NCBI RefSeq assembly: GCF_040807025.1
Contig: NC_090956.1
Coordinates: 861,017 to 925,016 of the forward strand
DNA length: 64,000 bases
Origin: Struthio camelus
Lineage: Eukaryota > Chordata > Aves > Struthioniformes > Struthionidae
Direction: 5' to 3'
Position numbers and translations under genes: made by a program. How positions within the stretch are numbered: position 1 is the first letter of the stretch; every line of letters starts with the position of its first letter. Positions 12,601 through 26,800 of this stretch are shown piece by piece. The notes under the pieces were generated by a model, which had not been told where the DNA came from, searched no databases, and worked only from the letters and a program-made list of their open reading frames with translations.

Positions 12601-15600
12601 CTTCAGAGGTGACAGAACCCACCTCCTCCACAAATGTGGTGCTTCTGAAGCCAAACCTGAATTTTAAGAAAACACATGACCACTTACAAACAGCTACTTC
12701 AGAACAGTCACAGGCCTTCACAGTTTTAAGGATCAATACACAATGCCACGGTGGTGTTGGAATCTAGGACTTGCAAGATCTGACGTGAGCAAGATCTCCC
12801 TCAGGAGCATTCCCTACTATAACGTCACATCCTTATATTTAGGCAATGTAACACACAGACAGGAATTCCTATGCATGAAAGGGCTAAGAAATAAGACTGA
12901 TGTAAAGGAAGGAGAAAAGACTGGATGTTGTTCTTCCCCAATGACTTTAAAGAGGGCCTGCAATAACCTACATTCTCTTTTAGAAAGATTTACCCCTCAC
13001 CACTGAGGCAGCCTGATTGCTGTAAGGAACATCGTTATTTCCTGGACCCGCACCATTTAGCCCTCTCCTATGTCAGGAAGTTCATATACTACTGGAAACT
13101 TGTGATACTGAAAAGCAGAGGATACAGAGTGGCAGCAAACAGCTACTTTCCACACTGCTTTGTTATGGAATCGACACAGCCATGAGAATAGGGACCACGT
13201 TTTCCAGGTACTGTATAGTCATGCTTTGCTCATTTTGCCTGGTATGTGCCTTACATTCAAAAAGGACCATAACACACCCTTACTAGTAAACTGTGTTGAT
13301 CTTCTATGACGCTCAGCCCTATTAGAACATTTTGCTTGAGGAGTCTGGCCTTAAATCTAGGCCTCCCCTGAGCCAGAAAGCATCCCACCTGCAAGCAGCC
13401 TACCACAGAAGAACAGCAGCTCATTCTTCTAAGAGAGACAAAGATCAATGGAAAGAAGAGGAGCCCTCTTCAGTCCATTCCATGCTTCTCTGTAAAGCAA
13501 GGAGCCTGTGCACCAGAGCTTCCATTTGCAAAGGGACAAGGTACCATATCCTAACTGGTAGAGGACACAGAGGAGAGGGTTCTGGAGCTGGTTTCCACAA
13601 GGAATTATGACCAACACACAGAAAAAGAGCTAAATTACATACCACAGGAATGCAGAGGTTTGACTGGCTTTTAACAGCAGCACTTGGCACCAAGACTTCT
13701 CATTCCCATTTTGTCTAGACATAAGGTCTATTGCCACTCTCATGCCCCAGACACAGAACTGGACTGGTGTTCAGCTAAAATGCAAACTCAGACATGGCTT
13801 CAAATTTCCTTCAGTAAAGGCATGCAATACAGGAACAATAACCACCTCAAAAACCATAAACCAGCTTCCAGTTTATACTATATAAGACTTCTTCGGTGAA
13901 TGACAGCATGAGAGGGAAATGTCATTCCATAAAAGTAACCCTTCGCAAACATCCCACGGTAAAAAGCATAGAAAACTACATTCCGTCTATTAAAAGATAC
14001 CAAATCAAGTTAGCGCTGGCTACCAGGATTACATTCTTTCTAGAAGAGCTGTTACAAGGGAAGAGCCAACACAGTGCAAGATCTCAATACAGATAAAACA
14101 TTAAACAAATATTTTAATAGCAACATTTCAAGGAGTAATTTAAGTAGTACAATGTGAAGTAATTCCTATCTGCTCTGCTGAATATAACAAAAAATAATCC
14201 GAGTTATACATTTAGAAAGCCAGTTGCACAATCTTTGCTTCTTGTGGCTGCATTAAATGAGAAGGAAACAATATATGGGAGAATTGCACTGAAGAGATGG
14301 TCATGTTCAGGTTTTAAAATATAGTCCAGGGCAGAGTCCAGCATATTGTAAAAACATGCAAGCTACTGGCATTGCTCACGGGCTGCATGAAAGTAAGTAC
14401 TGCAAAACACATAATCAGGACAGAACAGCGGTTATACTACACACGGGCTCATAGTCGCACATTAAATAGAGCTCTGTGGCACCAACAGTTCAGCTCAACA
14501 TACACATGCCTTTTCACCAAGGTGACAGCTACACTCAAAATGCACTTCTCTTAAAAGCCTGTTGCAGATATGTGGTGAGCTGAGGATGATGTGATCAAGA
14601 AGCAGCAATGCGCCACAACAAAACCTCTGAGCAACATTTCCTGCAGGGTCCTCGACGCATCAGCTCAAGAGAGGAGATAGAACAGGCTACTGATAGCTAC
14701 TTGTTTGAAGGCCATTTGTTACAGTGACAGAAAAGACTAAGAAACAGGTCTGTCCACAAGCTATGCCTTAAGAAGCTTAGCCAAATGAGGCTGTACAATA
14801 GGCAAAGATCTCACTCAAAGGGCAAGTGTGCACAGAGCACTGCCCAGTTGCTGTATGTTGTGAGCTACAAGATAGGTTGGTGCTATTCATAAAGGATATG
14901 GTTATTAATAATGCAGTGCATTAATTAAACCTCCAAAATTAGAAGAGGTTACACCTTTTAAATCTACCTTTTAGAAGAAGGCTATGTAAACAAAGATGTA
15001 ACCAGATGTAGTGTTTTAACCCTGATAGAGACTGTCATTCAAACAAGAACCAAGATCAGTTTTGGTGAAACACCGGGGGAGCTAGACCTCTCAGAGAACA
15101 TGAGAAATACATACCAAAGAAAAGAGCATAGCACTGCACTAGAGAATATGAAAAACTGTTCCACAGTATTTTGGCATAGCCCCACCAGCCTGCATGAAGA
15201 GGCTTGTTCAAAGCACGCTCAGAGAAGGCAGAGAAGACAAGACGACACTTGACTTATCTAAACATTACTCCTATAGATAATGGATGCTATATTCACACCA
15301 CTACAAATTTGAGCATATTAGGAAATGCTTCTTCTCAGGAGTTTAACCACAGAGGTCCTAACAGCATCACCACCATTCTAGTGCATGAAGACAGCTGTCT
15401 CCTATGGTACTGTAACAATCTTCCACCTTGTACTTTCACAGATACTAGCTGCCAACCAGCTGTTGCTTAGTGATTTCTTCTGTTGCTTAGTGTAATAATA
15501 CTTCAGAAAGGGAAAAACAACTAGAGAGGATGGGTAGAGGTCATTTTAGGTACGGATAGAGTAAAACTCTCCATAGACACCACCAAAAAAAAAAAAAGCT

Positions 15601-16295
15601 ACTTACACTTTACAAATAAACTTTCTTCTGTTGGAATGAAGAAAATGAAATCGCTTACACACAGACACATGTACGCACGGACACACAGGTACTTTTCTGG
15701 ATCTGTCCATCCACTAATGCTAGTCCCTCCTATACTGGCTGAGTATATACCTGAGAAACAACATTAGTGTTGAGATATTGCCCTTTAGAAAGCTTGAAAA
15801 AAATGGAGAGGAGCAGGGAAATAGGGTTGAGAGAGCGCATAAAGAAGCGGCAGTCTCTCCTTTTCAGTTTCCTTAGCATCCTTCACGGCTCAGGACAAGG
15901 CCATACATGAGCGTGGACACAGCCTGCTCAGAACAAGACCAAAGGAATATCAGTTCACAGCTCTACAAAGCACACTAGTGTCAGTGTAACTGGGTTTCAG
16001 ATTTCAGACCTTGAATCTGAAGAAAGTTGTTGCATTTTCTATAAAGAGACTTCTGTACAAGTGCTATGGGACAGCTGCGTTCACGTTCAACGACTCCAAC
16101 TAGACTACTTGCATCAGTGCTGGCTGCCTGTGGCTATTTGGTTTGACGGCAGAATCAAAAGGCGCTTTTAACAACTTGCAGTTAACTTCTCCTCAAAACA
16201 TACATTAGGCACATGAACAAAAAAAAAAAAAAAAAACAAGAGCTCAGAATAAATTAACTTCTCAGCAGAAGAAAAGACACCTGGATTGCAGCATC
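9625..16295 (-). other. USP31: Probable USP31 3' untranslated region
   Basis: AT-rich, no coding potential I can support on either strand, contiguous with the USP31 stop. Human USP31 mRNA also has a 3'UTR of several kilobases. The inferred end is set by the paired poly(A) signals at 9643-9658. Earlier signals on the minus strand (TTTATT on plus) at 11857, 11645, 10496 and 10449 could give shorter forms. An 18-base A run lies at 16219-16236, just after the stop. The exact end is an inference. Confidence 0.6.
9643..9658 (-). promoter_or_regulatory. Tandem AATAAA poly(A) signals, probable USP31 3' end
   Basis: Two AATAAA hexamers on the minus strand (plus-strand TTTATT at 9653-9658 and 9643-9648). 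Downstream on the minus strand follows a T-rich run opposite the A run at 9602-9612. Base composition changes from AT-rich 3'UTR-like to mixed intergenic here. Confidence 0.55.
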
Positions 16296-17833
16296 TCACT
16301 GAGGTTCCAGAGAAGGCCGTACAGACACCTGCATGCTGGAAGGTAATTTTTTCAGCGACTTCTCAACAGACTGCTTGCCACTGGAAGGAGACTGGACTCC
16401 AGGATCTAGCTGGGAAGACTTGGACTTGCGACTAGATAGCAGAGAATGTTTGGTGGGTGTGGCATCTTTTGAGGCAAGCTTTTCTTTTGCACTAACATTG
16501 GCATTGGTTTGAGAGGCTGGTGGAATGACACCTTTCTCCAGTTTGTCCTCCAGCACATTTTTACTGGCTGACTTGGAAGAGCTACCTGCTGTCTTTTTTG
16601 GGAGCATTGTTGTCTTCCCCAAGTCTGCTGATCTCCGGGTCTCCTTCTGCCTTAAGGCTGATTTAAAGAAAGACAGTCCTTTCTCGTCCGACTTGCTGTC
16701 CCTCTTCAACCCAGAACGCACACCAACGTTTGGAGACCGCAGGTTGGCCATGGAGGAACTCCGCACATGCTTGCTGTCCACTGCCCTACTGTCACTCCTG
16801 GAGTGGCTTATCCGGGGGGAGCTCGTTCTTGAACTGCTGGTAACGCTCGTTTTATCTGACCCCAGACTTATCTTAGAGCCCTCTCTGCTGAGGCTTCGGT
16901 CTGAAGTCCGGCTCTTCACAGCAGAAGAGCTCTTAGTCACCGACCCTGATGGAGTTTTCTTGGTAGCTGTGGAGGATGGAGAAGAACCTGACTTTTGTTT
17001 CTGTTGAGCAGACGGGACAACCACCTCCTGGGGCTTGGTGCTATGCTCCTTCCTAACTTGACTTGGAGCAGGAGATCCGTGTCGCCCACTGGCCCTTGAA
17101 GAGTCCATCTTGCTTCTGGAACGGGAAGCCTTCTGGGAACTCTTTAACGGAGGAGAGGAGTGAGAGACTTTGGGCTCCTGGGTAGATAAGACTGTCCTTC
17201 CCTTCCCCAAACTCCTGTCTTGCTCAGAAACTCCCTTGGAGCTGTGAGCCTTCTTAGGGGTGCTATCTGCCTTTTCTGGAGTTAGCCCTGTCCCACTGGG
17301 GGCTTTCACCTCTTTGACTGGAGAGCTATCCACAGAATCAGTCTGATCTACAAAGGCAATTTGATTGTTGTTATCAAAGGGGTCCAAAGCAGGGCGATTC
17401 CTGTCTCCCTGCACAGAGCTTTTACTAAATCTATCTAAAAGATCTGAGCTGGATGTCCTTACAACAGATTCTTCCCTGAATGCCCCTTCCATGACAGCCA
17501 AGGGGGCTCTGCGAACTGTCCTGTGCTCTCGCCGACTGCCATCACAGGGTTCCAAGTAGCTGCTAGATAGATTCCTCAAGCTGCCAAAGCAAGAGGTGGA
17601 GACTTTATCATCAGCAGCCTCTCCAATCTTCTCCAGGGTGGAAGCAGAGGTATGTACAGGGGAATCTCCAGAGAAGCGTGAAGGAGAGTTGGAGCGCATC
17701 TGCAGTTTCGCAGAGAGTGACCATGAGGGCCTGACACCATTTTCACTCACTGCCAGTGGGCTGGTGACAGAGGATCTAGATGACAAGCTCTGACGCTGTA
17801 CGCTTCTTACAAAGGGTCGAGTTGAAAATCCTC
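16296..17833 (-). CDS. USP31: USP31 exon 16 (last coding exon), residues 826-1337 and stop
   Basis: 1538 bp encoding GGFSTRPFVRSVQRQSLSSR, then a long Ser/Lys/Arg-rich, probably disordered tail. It includes the conserved blocks FDNNNQIAFVDQTDSVDSSP, KHVRSSSMANLRSPN and GLKRDSKSDEKGLSFFKSAL. It ends PSLEPQ before TGA at 16296-16298. Acceptor cctctgcag|GAG. The tail matches mammalian USP31 in blocks, with gaps between them. Confidence 0.97.
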
Positions 17834-20800
17834 CTGCAGAGGAAGGAAGCAATATTCTTAATACAAAAGCCAAGCCCGCAGTCTATTTATCCTACCCATC
17901 CACAAACCCCATTTCCCTAAAAAGGAAAGACACAGTTCATCTATATCATACCGTATGCCCGATTTCTTCATGCCTGCTGCAGGCACAATTCTTGCCTAAG
18001 AGAGGCTGCACAAGGAATTCCAGCAAATTGTTCCTTGCACTGTGGTCACCCAAAAGTAATTCTGTCTGAAGGCTGTAACTGAAAATCCAGATTATCCTCT
18101 CATCCCTGAGCAGCAGGACATCAAACACTGCTTTTGCACTTCATAAGTCCTTAAAACTAGCAATGAGTTTATCAACTATGATTATGCTATTAGAAAGAAA
18201 TTTATCTGTATGAAAGAATATTTACCCATATCTTCCTGTAAAAGGCAAACTAAGGTTTTTACTTCTTCAAATAAAGCAATATTTGTATTCACAAAGAAGG
18301 AACAACGGTAAGCATTTTAGAAAACTGACTACAACGGTTGGATTTGACCGTTATCATAATACTACTGCAGGGCCAACTCTACATCCAATTCAAGAATCCC
18401 AGCCCATCCCTTGAAGCTCAAGATTTTCAAGAATTAGGACACTACATGGAGAAGCAGGTCAAAGCCTTCTGGCTTTGAAAATAACTGAATAGTTATTTTC
18501 ACATGAGCGTATTAGCTATCTTCTCTCCTCCCTGGCAGCAATTGTCTACCGCATGACAACTCCATAGTAGGCAGCAACAATATGTCAGCCGCCCTGCAAA
18601 GGAGCTGCAGGGAAGTCAGGAAAACGCACTGCTAAGAAAACAAGCTCTTGATTGACAGGTTTCGTTGATGGTATTTTCTTCCTCTGAAAAGCTCCTTAAT
18701 GTTTCTGTCCTGCTTTTCCCCACCCTTTCACACCAGAAAAGCCCACCAGTGCCACAGCCCATCTGCTCCTACTGACAGTGCCTGCTAGCCCCATTTGCTA
18801 CAACTGTCCCATGCATGTATTATGCAGCTATCCTAGCTATCCTTTTATCTTGTAAATGGAAGAGATTACTGGCTTGAGAAATTAGTTTTTGACCCAACTC
18901 CCCTCATATCCTGCAGTGTTAATACACACCATCATCTTCACTCCTTTCACCAGCCAGCTCGACTGATTCTGAGAGTGAAGCCAGAGATGTGCGCCGTGAT
19001 GAAGCCGCTGAAGCAATGCTGGGTTGCTTGCTGCCAGGAAGACGGCTGACCCAGTGTTCACACAGAGAAGAGCTTGTGGAGCCTGCAAGGAATCAGGCAC
19101 AGAAATCAGGCCAGTAACGTGAAGCTGTAAAACACATGAATCCTTGTAAGGCTACTGAGAATAAGGTATGCACCACACTGCACAGGGTTCAACAGACACC
19201 TAGACTCTAGAGCTGCTCCACACAGCCACAGCATCCAGCTATTGAAGAGAGAATAAATCTTTACTCTTATGATACAGTTACGATCATAAACACAACATAG
19301 AATAGCACTTGTTCCAGTATGCTCTGCACGAAAAGAATCAGTAACAACACACAGGCAGATGACGGTATTTGAACTGCCACAAAAGACGCAGTACACATCC
19401 TTTCCAAACGGAAGTCACCAAACCTTATCTGTTTCCCAGCCTACCCCAGATTTACAACCAACACATTCAGCTGCTGGCTGCTTATCTGAAACCAATGGCA
19501 ATGCTAGTGGGAATGGACTAGTCACGTCTTTCTGTCACTGGATTGACAGGGGTAGCTCTGAGCAGAATTACACATGGCGGCCTCCCCCAACTCCATAGCC
19601 TCTTTGCCACATCTGGCCTTCAGAAGGCAAGCACAGCCAGAATAGGTGGAAAGCCTCCCATGTCTCCAGTGTAGAGCAGATGACTCTCAGAGACAAACTG
19701 CTGGGACTGGGAGAGCAGGAGTACAAGCAGAGCCGGGCAGAAACTCTGCAGATCTATGAAGGAGAGACTACAAACACTCTTTGACAAAGCCAACAGGGCT
19801 TTACCTGCCACAGAGCTGTTAGCAGACCATGATGGGATTGCGGTGCGTCTCTGGTAGAAAAGAATATATGCCGTCTGCTTGCAGACTTCATTTTCAGAAA
19901 GTTGCTGAACATCACTGTCATCAAAGCAGTACCACTGGCCATCAACCGAGTTTTTGCAATATGCTGAGAGAAAACACATTACTATTAGACTTTCCTCATT
20001 CCTGCTCACTCTCGTGATTGCTGTGTGGTAACTTAAACATGACCTTACCTGCTATGACAGACTCAAAGTGGAGAAAAAAAAAAAGGAATAGATTTAATTG
20101 CACCACATATCCTCTTCTAGTCTGACCAGAAGGAAGAAAGCTCGAGACCACTACACTACAATGAAGAAAACTAACACTAGGTAGAGTAAATCCTGAAGTG
20201 AGACTGCTCAGAACAGAACACCATTTGAGGCAGCTCCATTCACTTCATGTTTTATTTTTTGTAGCAGTCTGCCTCCATCACTGAATCTTCTCCTGACTGA
20301 GCCTGCCCAGGACAATGCCGCCCAAAGGAGTACGTTTGAAAGGGGGGAGGGGGGGACGGGACACACATTTGTTGGGCTATGCGAAGACATACAGACCTAA
20401 GAACCAAACTTCTTTGTTTACTTTGTTTATCTCTGGCTGTCTAGGAGCTGCTGGAACAAGCAAAGAGGTTAATAAACTATCTATTCACATAGGTAAAGTG
20501 CAAATACCTCTTATGTATAACTGCCTCTTGCAACTAAAGAAGTTTTCTGTTTTCAGCAGGAAGGAGCATTTTGAAACAGGCAAGGCACATCATTTTTTTC
20601 TTGGGAGTAATGTAATAAGCCATACTGATCTCAAGAAAAGCAGAGAGGAATAGAAATGGGACATACCTGTGATCCACCCCCTGCACGTTTTAATTTAATA
20701 TAGAACCCATTCTGAGGATCTGACTGAGCAACTTGTTCACAAGCAGATGCCCAGAATCACTGCTTTGGGTGACCAGACACAACAGACTCCCCACCCACTC

Positions 20801-23800
20801 ATGCAAGGCTGTCACCACAGCATTCTCACATAGAGAGAAGACAGGTCTTATTAACATGTCTGGAGAAAAAAGGTGTCAGGTAAGACACTTGAGAAATGGA
20901 ACAATGCTTGTTTAGCCCAATAAGCGAAAGTCAAAATCATAAAAAAAATTAAAAAAAAAAAACAACCTTTCAAATTATATGAGCCAGGCTCTTGTTAGCC
21001 AGGTTAGGTCCTTTTGTCAAGAAAAGGGGAAGAAATTGTAGACACTCAACAGCAAATAGGACTGTGTTCTTTCTGAAAAGATCTACCATACGCAAACCAG
21101 CAGAATACTTGCCTGTATAGTGCCCGCCTTGCATGGTGCCATGGTGATTGCAAACAGCGTACAGGTCATAAATATAGTCTTCAGGATCCCTTCCAAGACC
21201 ATAAGGTCGCCTCCATGGCGACCAATGAGATGGCAAACTCCAGCTGCTCTGACTGCGTTTAACCACATGAGGAGTCATGTCCAAGCCACTCAGGGGGAAT
21301 TTAACCATGTTTTGAAGTTTCATCCTTCGGTCTCCTTCCTGTGTAAACAGGGAACAGCATAAGCTGCAGTGGCAGATAGGCCACCATGCTTGAAAAAAAA
21401 TAGGGGAATGCACAGGGCAGAAAAGCTGCTTCTGAAGAAATACTATAGTCGGATCACTCTCTTACTGACAAGTGGTCCCTCCATCATCACAGATATAGGA
21501 AAAAGAGCAAAATTCTTAGACAAAAAAAGCTCTCACAATAGACATGAAAGGAAGATACAAAAGCAGCTATTTAAACCAACTACAGAAGGCAGCAGATGCA
21601 ACATCAGTTGGGAGCTGCACAAAGCTTCCAATATACGTGTGGCAGAGCCACAATTTCAGGGCCCAGCTCCAGGTTTAAAGCACAGGCACTGGCCTTCAGA
21701 GGTGCCCATCTCTCCCCAGTGATGGGAGAGAGGCAAAGGCAAACAAGTACAACATAAGCACTTAAGTTAAGCACCTAAGCAGTGCAGCTCGAGTCTAGGC
21801 TGCAGCATCAATACAAACTCATCAAGAATATCTGGTTATGGGCCACAAACAATTGATAGCTGGAATTGTACTCAGGAGAATTGTCATATATGCTTGCCTT
21901 GATACTCTTCACTAGGCATGTGCTTTTGAGTAGAGCGGGAGACACAATACAGGTCATCTATGTACCTGACTCAGTGCAGTCATTAAGGCTTGCTGAACGT
22001 GATTGTCCATCTAGGCGCTCTTCCAGTGCTGTAAACTTGGAATGAAAGTGCCAACTGCCTATTCAAAAGGCTTGTTTGAAGAGCAATTTTCAATGCTCCT
22101 TAGCCTCTCCTGCTGTCCACCTTTTTTTCTTACCTGTCTAAACCTTTTGAGATGTATGATGAGAACATCAGGTAAGGTCCAAAGGCTGAGTGTGATGCTA
22201 CCCTGCTGCAGCTGCTTGCAGTGTGGGCAGCGCCATGCATCATCTGGGGCAAGCTACAAGAAAGCACCATTAGTTTCCAAATTCCAACACAGCTGTTTGC
22301 TCTCACTGCTCCTCTGCTGCCCCGGGCCCAGCACAGACACTGTACACACACCCCACCTATCTCCAGTATTCAATAAACTCCCTGGAAGTGCTGGGTTACC
22401 AGTGATGCTTTTCAAAATAGCGATAAGCAAAAATGACATATGTGCCTCATGCAGGAGGTACTTCCCACTGCATAACAGAATTTAGTCAGCGTTGCTGTAA
22501 GGTGGAAATAGCTTCTCTGCGCAACGCTCCAATCCCTTAGAAATGAGGGAGGAAGAAAACCAAAGGCAAAAAAGCAGACAGGCTTGGTAGCCAAGTAAAA
22601 GTATACTCACAAGAAAATTCACAGCAGCAAAGAAGGAATTGTAACAAAAAAAACATAGGTCTACTTGGAATTTCATATTAGATACCTTGCTGCTCTCTGG
22701 GAACTGGGCTCTTTCTCCCTACAGCCCACTGGCCCAGAGTTACAAATTGCTGAGGTGTTCTCCTTGGTGGACAAGGGAAATATCTTTTCAAAGACACGAA
22801 CATGACACAAAGTTCTATCAACAGCCCAGTGCTCAAAAACTCAGAAGCCAGAGAGGCTGTAAGCTGTGAAACAACTTTTCCCTCACCTCTGAAAAAAGTG
22901 ATCAGAGAGGCTCCAAAAATTAAAGCTCAATCATAGGTCCTTAGTCCATATCCGGGACTATCCCTCTTTACAGGGGATTAGAGGCCTCTGGCAAAGAAAT
23001 ATAGATCACTTACATTTTCTAGGCAAGGCTAAATAGACACATCTCTGGTCTGCCTGCTGGCACATTATCATCCCTGCCACTTCAGCTTCCTCAGACACAG
23101 AGCATCCTCTTCCAGGAAGTGTGAAAAGGCTGCTCTGAGGCCATACAGTGTTAAGCTCCCTTCACTTTGATTTGAAGATACATTAACAAAGTTCTTCTCT
23201 AGAAGCTACGTACAACGTGATATAAGAAGTCTGGAGCCTCCCCACTAATAACTGAGCTAGAAGAGAGTGGCCATGCTTCTGGAGAAACTTTGAGTTCAGA
23301 GGACACTGCACTGCAGTTCAGTGGATCCACCCTTTCAATGCAAGCTGCCTTCAGCCCCTCCCATCCTGCCTCAGGCTTGGAAACACATAACTGTTCCAAC
23401 TAAGACAGAACAGCAACTCCCATGAAGTCCTTTGTAATGTATGCCTGAAAAAGCATGCTGCTATTTCACAGGGAGGAAACTGCAAAACAGAAGAGTAAGT
23501 TCTTTTATATATATTTTTATATACACACATATATGTATATGCATACAACGTACAATTATACATGTTATATATAAAAATATATATAAGGTATTTTGTGTGC
23601 ACATATATATATATGTATATGTATTTATATAAAAAGTAGAGCCCACAGCTTTCTCCTCACTGCACAGAAACTCTATTAACAGGACTGATAACTAGCGTCA
23701 CGTTACAAATTTAGTCTCCTGTCCCAATGAATCAGTGTTTGCAGAGGACAATAGCTACTCTGCTGTGTACATGAATTCAGGCAGCACACGGACAAGCTAA

Positions 23801-26800
23801 ACCTTCAGATTCTTCGCTGCTCTACAGTCTTCTTCCCACCTGTTCTTCTTTGGTGTAAAGTTGGAAACACTGAGATAAAGTGCAGGTCTGAGGTTGATGA
23901 TGAAGCTCTCTCTGCTGGCGGACGCTTTCAGAGTCTGGAATATACTCATCCTCCGTATTCACAAACAAACTGCATCAGAGAGACAGTACATTTACCAGCA
24001 CAGCCACCTGCTCCCATGTTGCAGATGAGCAACACAGTAAAAACAATATTAAAGTGTAAAAAGCAATATTAGCAGTTATTTCCTCAATTTGTCCCATCAC
24101 ATGGGAGCCAGAGCTGACTGGCAAGAGATCACACTAGAGCAACATAACTAAACACAGGAGCGGAAAACAGTTTCAGTGGGCACCCACTTCAATTTTCCAT
24201 CTGGATCAGCCAGAAAAAGCCATCCACTGCCCCCAGATTGTCTCACATGAATATGATTTGTAGGGCAAGGGACATGCAGGAGGAAGATGGGAAGCCACAG
24301 CTTAGACACCTGCTCCACAATACAAAATACAGGCTAGAGAGAAAAGGACTCCAATTTAAAGGAACTCTAGTTCACACAACCCCAGTCTGTCTTTGCCGAC
24401 AGTGACTAGGGCACAGCCAAGGATGGAGATCTTGAAGGGTGTTATGTTTGCTGCCCAGGTCAACAACGCACATTGTGCCAAGCTATTTGCAAGCATTGCT
24501 CCCTTGAAGGGAACACGGTATAAGGCTTTCTATTCCATACTTACTAATCTTTAGTTTCTTTGTCCCATTCCACCACCAATTTCACATGAGCAGTTCCCCC
24601 CTGTCCACATGACTTCAATGCCCTGGAGAGAGGGGCAGATAGGAAGTTAGAACACCTTTGAATCTGAAGCCTTTGTTACCTTTCACGTGCACGTGTAACT
24701 TCTTTTAGCCCTTCACTCTTCCTCCACTGCCACCCCAGAACAAGTTTGAAAAGGAGAAAAGGAGTGCATAGGGCAAAAATACAGCAAAGAGAGAACTGTC
24801 TTTACTTTTCTCTCTGCTCCTGGGAACAAGGGCCAGACTTGCCTTTCCACTGTTGGATGGCACAAGGGTCGCTCCTCCTGAGGTAGCAAGTATGTTATGC
24901 CCACAACACTGACCACTCGCAAGCTGAATGGGCAAACCTGCAAAGACGACAGTGCAAGGTAACTGAATAACTCAAACCCAAGTTACACATATGTGTAGAT
25001 CTGTTCTCTGCAGAGACTGATAAGGAGTTTATCCTGGAGTATGCGTTTTACATAAGCAAAGAGTTCTCATCGCCATGCTTGGTAACAACATCTATATACC
25101 AAGCAGCTAAGGTTTTGTACCCCAAAACTCTTCTACAGTGACTAGATAAGACACCCCTTCTTCACTCTCCACTCCTGGCTGGAGTTCTCATCAGAAACAC
25201 GTAATCACTGAGCAAGTATTTCATTTTTTCTTGGGCCAAGAAGCACTTACTGCACGATTTCAGGTACAGAGAGCAGCACTGACTTCTTAAATACTTCCTT
25301 GGGGGTAGAAAAGAAGAGAAGCCTGTAGTTTCTTCACCTGTCAGTCTAATTTTACCTGCACCATTCAGCAAGTAGCAAACAAAAGCATCAAAGAGGCCGA
25401 CTTGGGCATTAACGCACAAAGAAATACTGGGAAGGCACCAGTTCAGCATGTGCAGCATATTTATCACCTGAAGTAACTGACTCCCATTTTATTTCAAGTT
25501 ACACAGTTGGAAGTCTCAAAGCAGACAAGTCAGTTGCCTCACCTGCATGCAGGCTGTAGGCCGCAGGAAATACTGCATCTTCTCCAAAATTTCCTTCTGC
25601 AGAATATCCCAAGCAATTGTTTTTTCCAAATGCAATACAAAGGGCAAGCCAAACCTACAAAAAGGAGTAGCATTTGAAGAAGCAACGGAAAGGTTATTTG
25701 GTTCAGTAATCAGACCCTCCAAATAGGATAGTGCCATTCTCTTCCTCGCTCTATGCCACAACACTCAGCACCCCTCAAGCAAGGCATTTAAACATTTCTC
25801 TAGAGAAAAGGTGCTCAATTTTGAGGAAATGCTGTTAAAATTTCCCCAAGTAATCCCACTCAAAGGACCCTTTTCAATGGATTGACGTTCCCCTCTCGTG
25901 CTCAGACTGCTTTCTTTAGACTGAAGAGCTTTACAACTCTGTTACCACAGGGATAGGTTTCTGCGAAATAAACTGCAGGGGCTGAGAACGTTTTCAGCCT
26001 GAGGTTGGCACAAATGCCTTTGCCATTGCAAGGGTCATTCCTTACCCTCCTCCTTGCTACCTGTGCTCCAACCAAAAATTCTACATACCACACAATTTGG
26101 TCAGGTGACATTGCTGCTCTCTGAAACGGGACAGCTCTTTACAGAAGGTGAATGTTGGCCAATCTGACGGACAGTCAACACTTTCCAAAAGACAATGCAT
26201 TGTTTGAAGTCCAGCAAAACTAGGAATATTTTGCTGCACTTAATGTTTTTTGATTAACATATTCTTTATCGTCTAATGCAAGATAGGAATGCACATTGTG
26301 ATCCCTTCACATTGGCTTTTCACTATATGGCGAGTAAATATCAGATCAATTAATGAAGCAGGCAAAACAATAAATCTAACCACGAAGTCACCAGTCACCT
26401 TTTGCTTTGTTGTCCAGTGCATGCTCTGTTACACACTAGCAATACAATCTTATCATTTGCTGCTTGTCTAGTAGAGGACTGTTCCAGTTTTCCAGATTTT
26501 GCTGTTCCTTGTGAGTAAGATATTGTTCGGGATTGCTCAGTGCCATATTTCAAGTTATTCAGGTTATTGTTTACATGTATTCCTGAAAAGTTAGGAGAAA
26601 GGAAATATTTTATGTTTTATCATTTGCCATTAGTGCCCTGACGTCTCCATTAACAGAGGCCCCCCTCAAGAAACATTCCTTCAGCCTCAGAGGAGCAGTT
26701 CAGCAATCAAGACTGACTGAATCTCTTTTTTTTTTTTTTTTTTTAAAAAAAAGACTCGCACAAAGACTTTGCAAAGCAGTTACTCTTCACAGTGACTATT

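Noticed and set aside
16525-17007. Plus-strand open frame of 160 codons
   Set aside because: Antisense shadow of USP31 exon 16, whose minus-strand frame matches the known protein.
23351-23646. Tyr/Ile-rich open frames on both strands
   Set aside because: Produced by the AT/GT dinucleotide tract in USP31 intron 11.
25902-26111. Minus-strand frame considered as USP31 exon 7
   Set aside because: It does not match the family; the true exon 7, with correct phases at both ends, is at 26399-26582.
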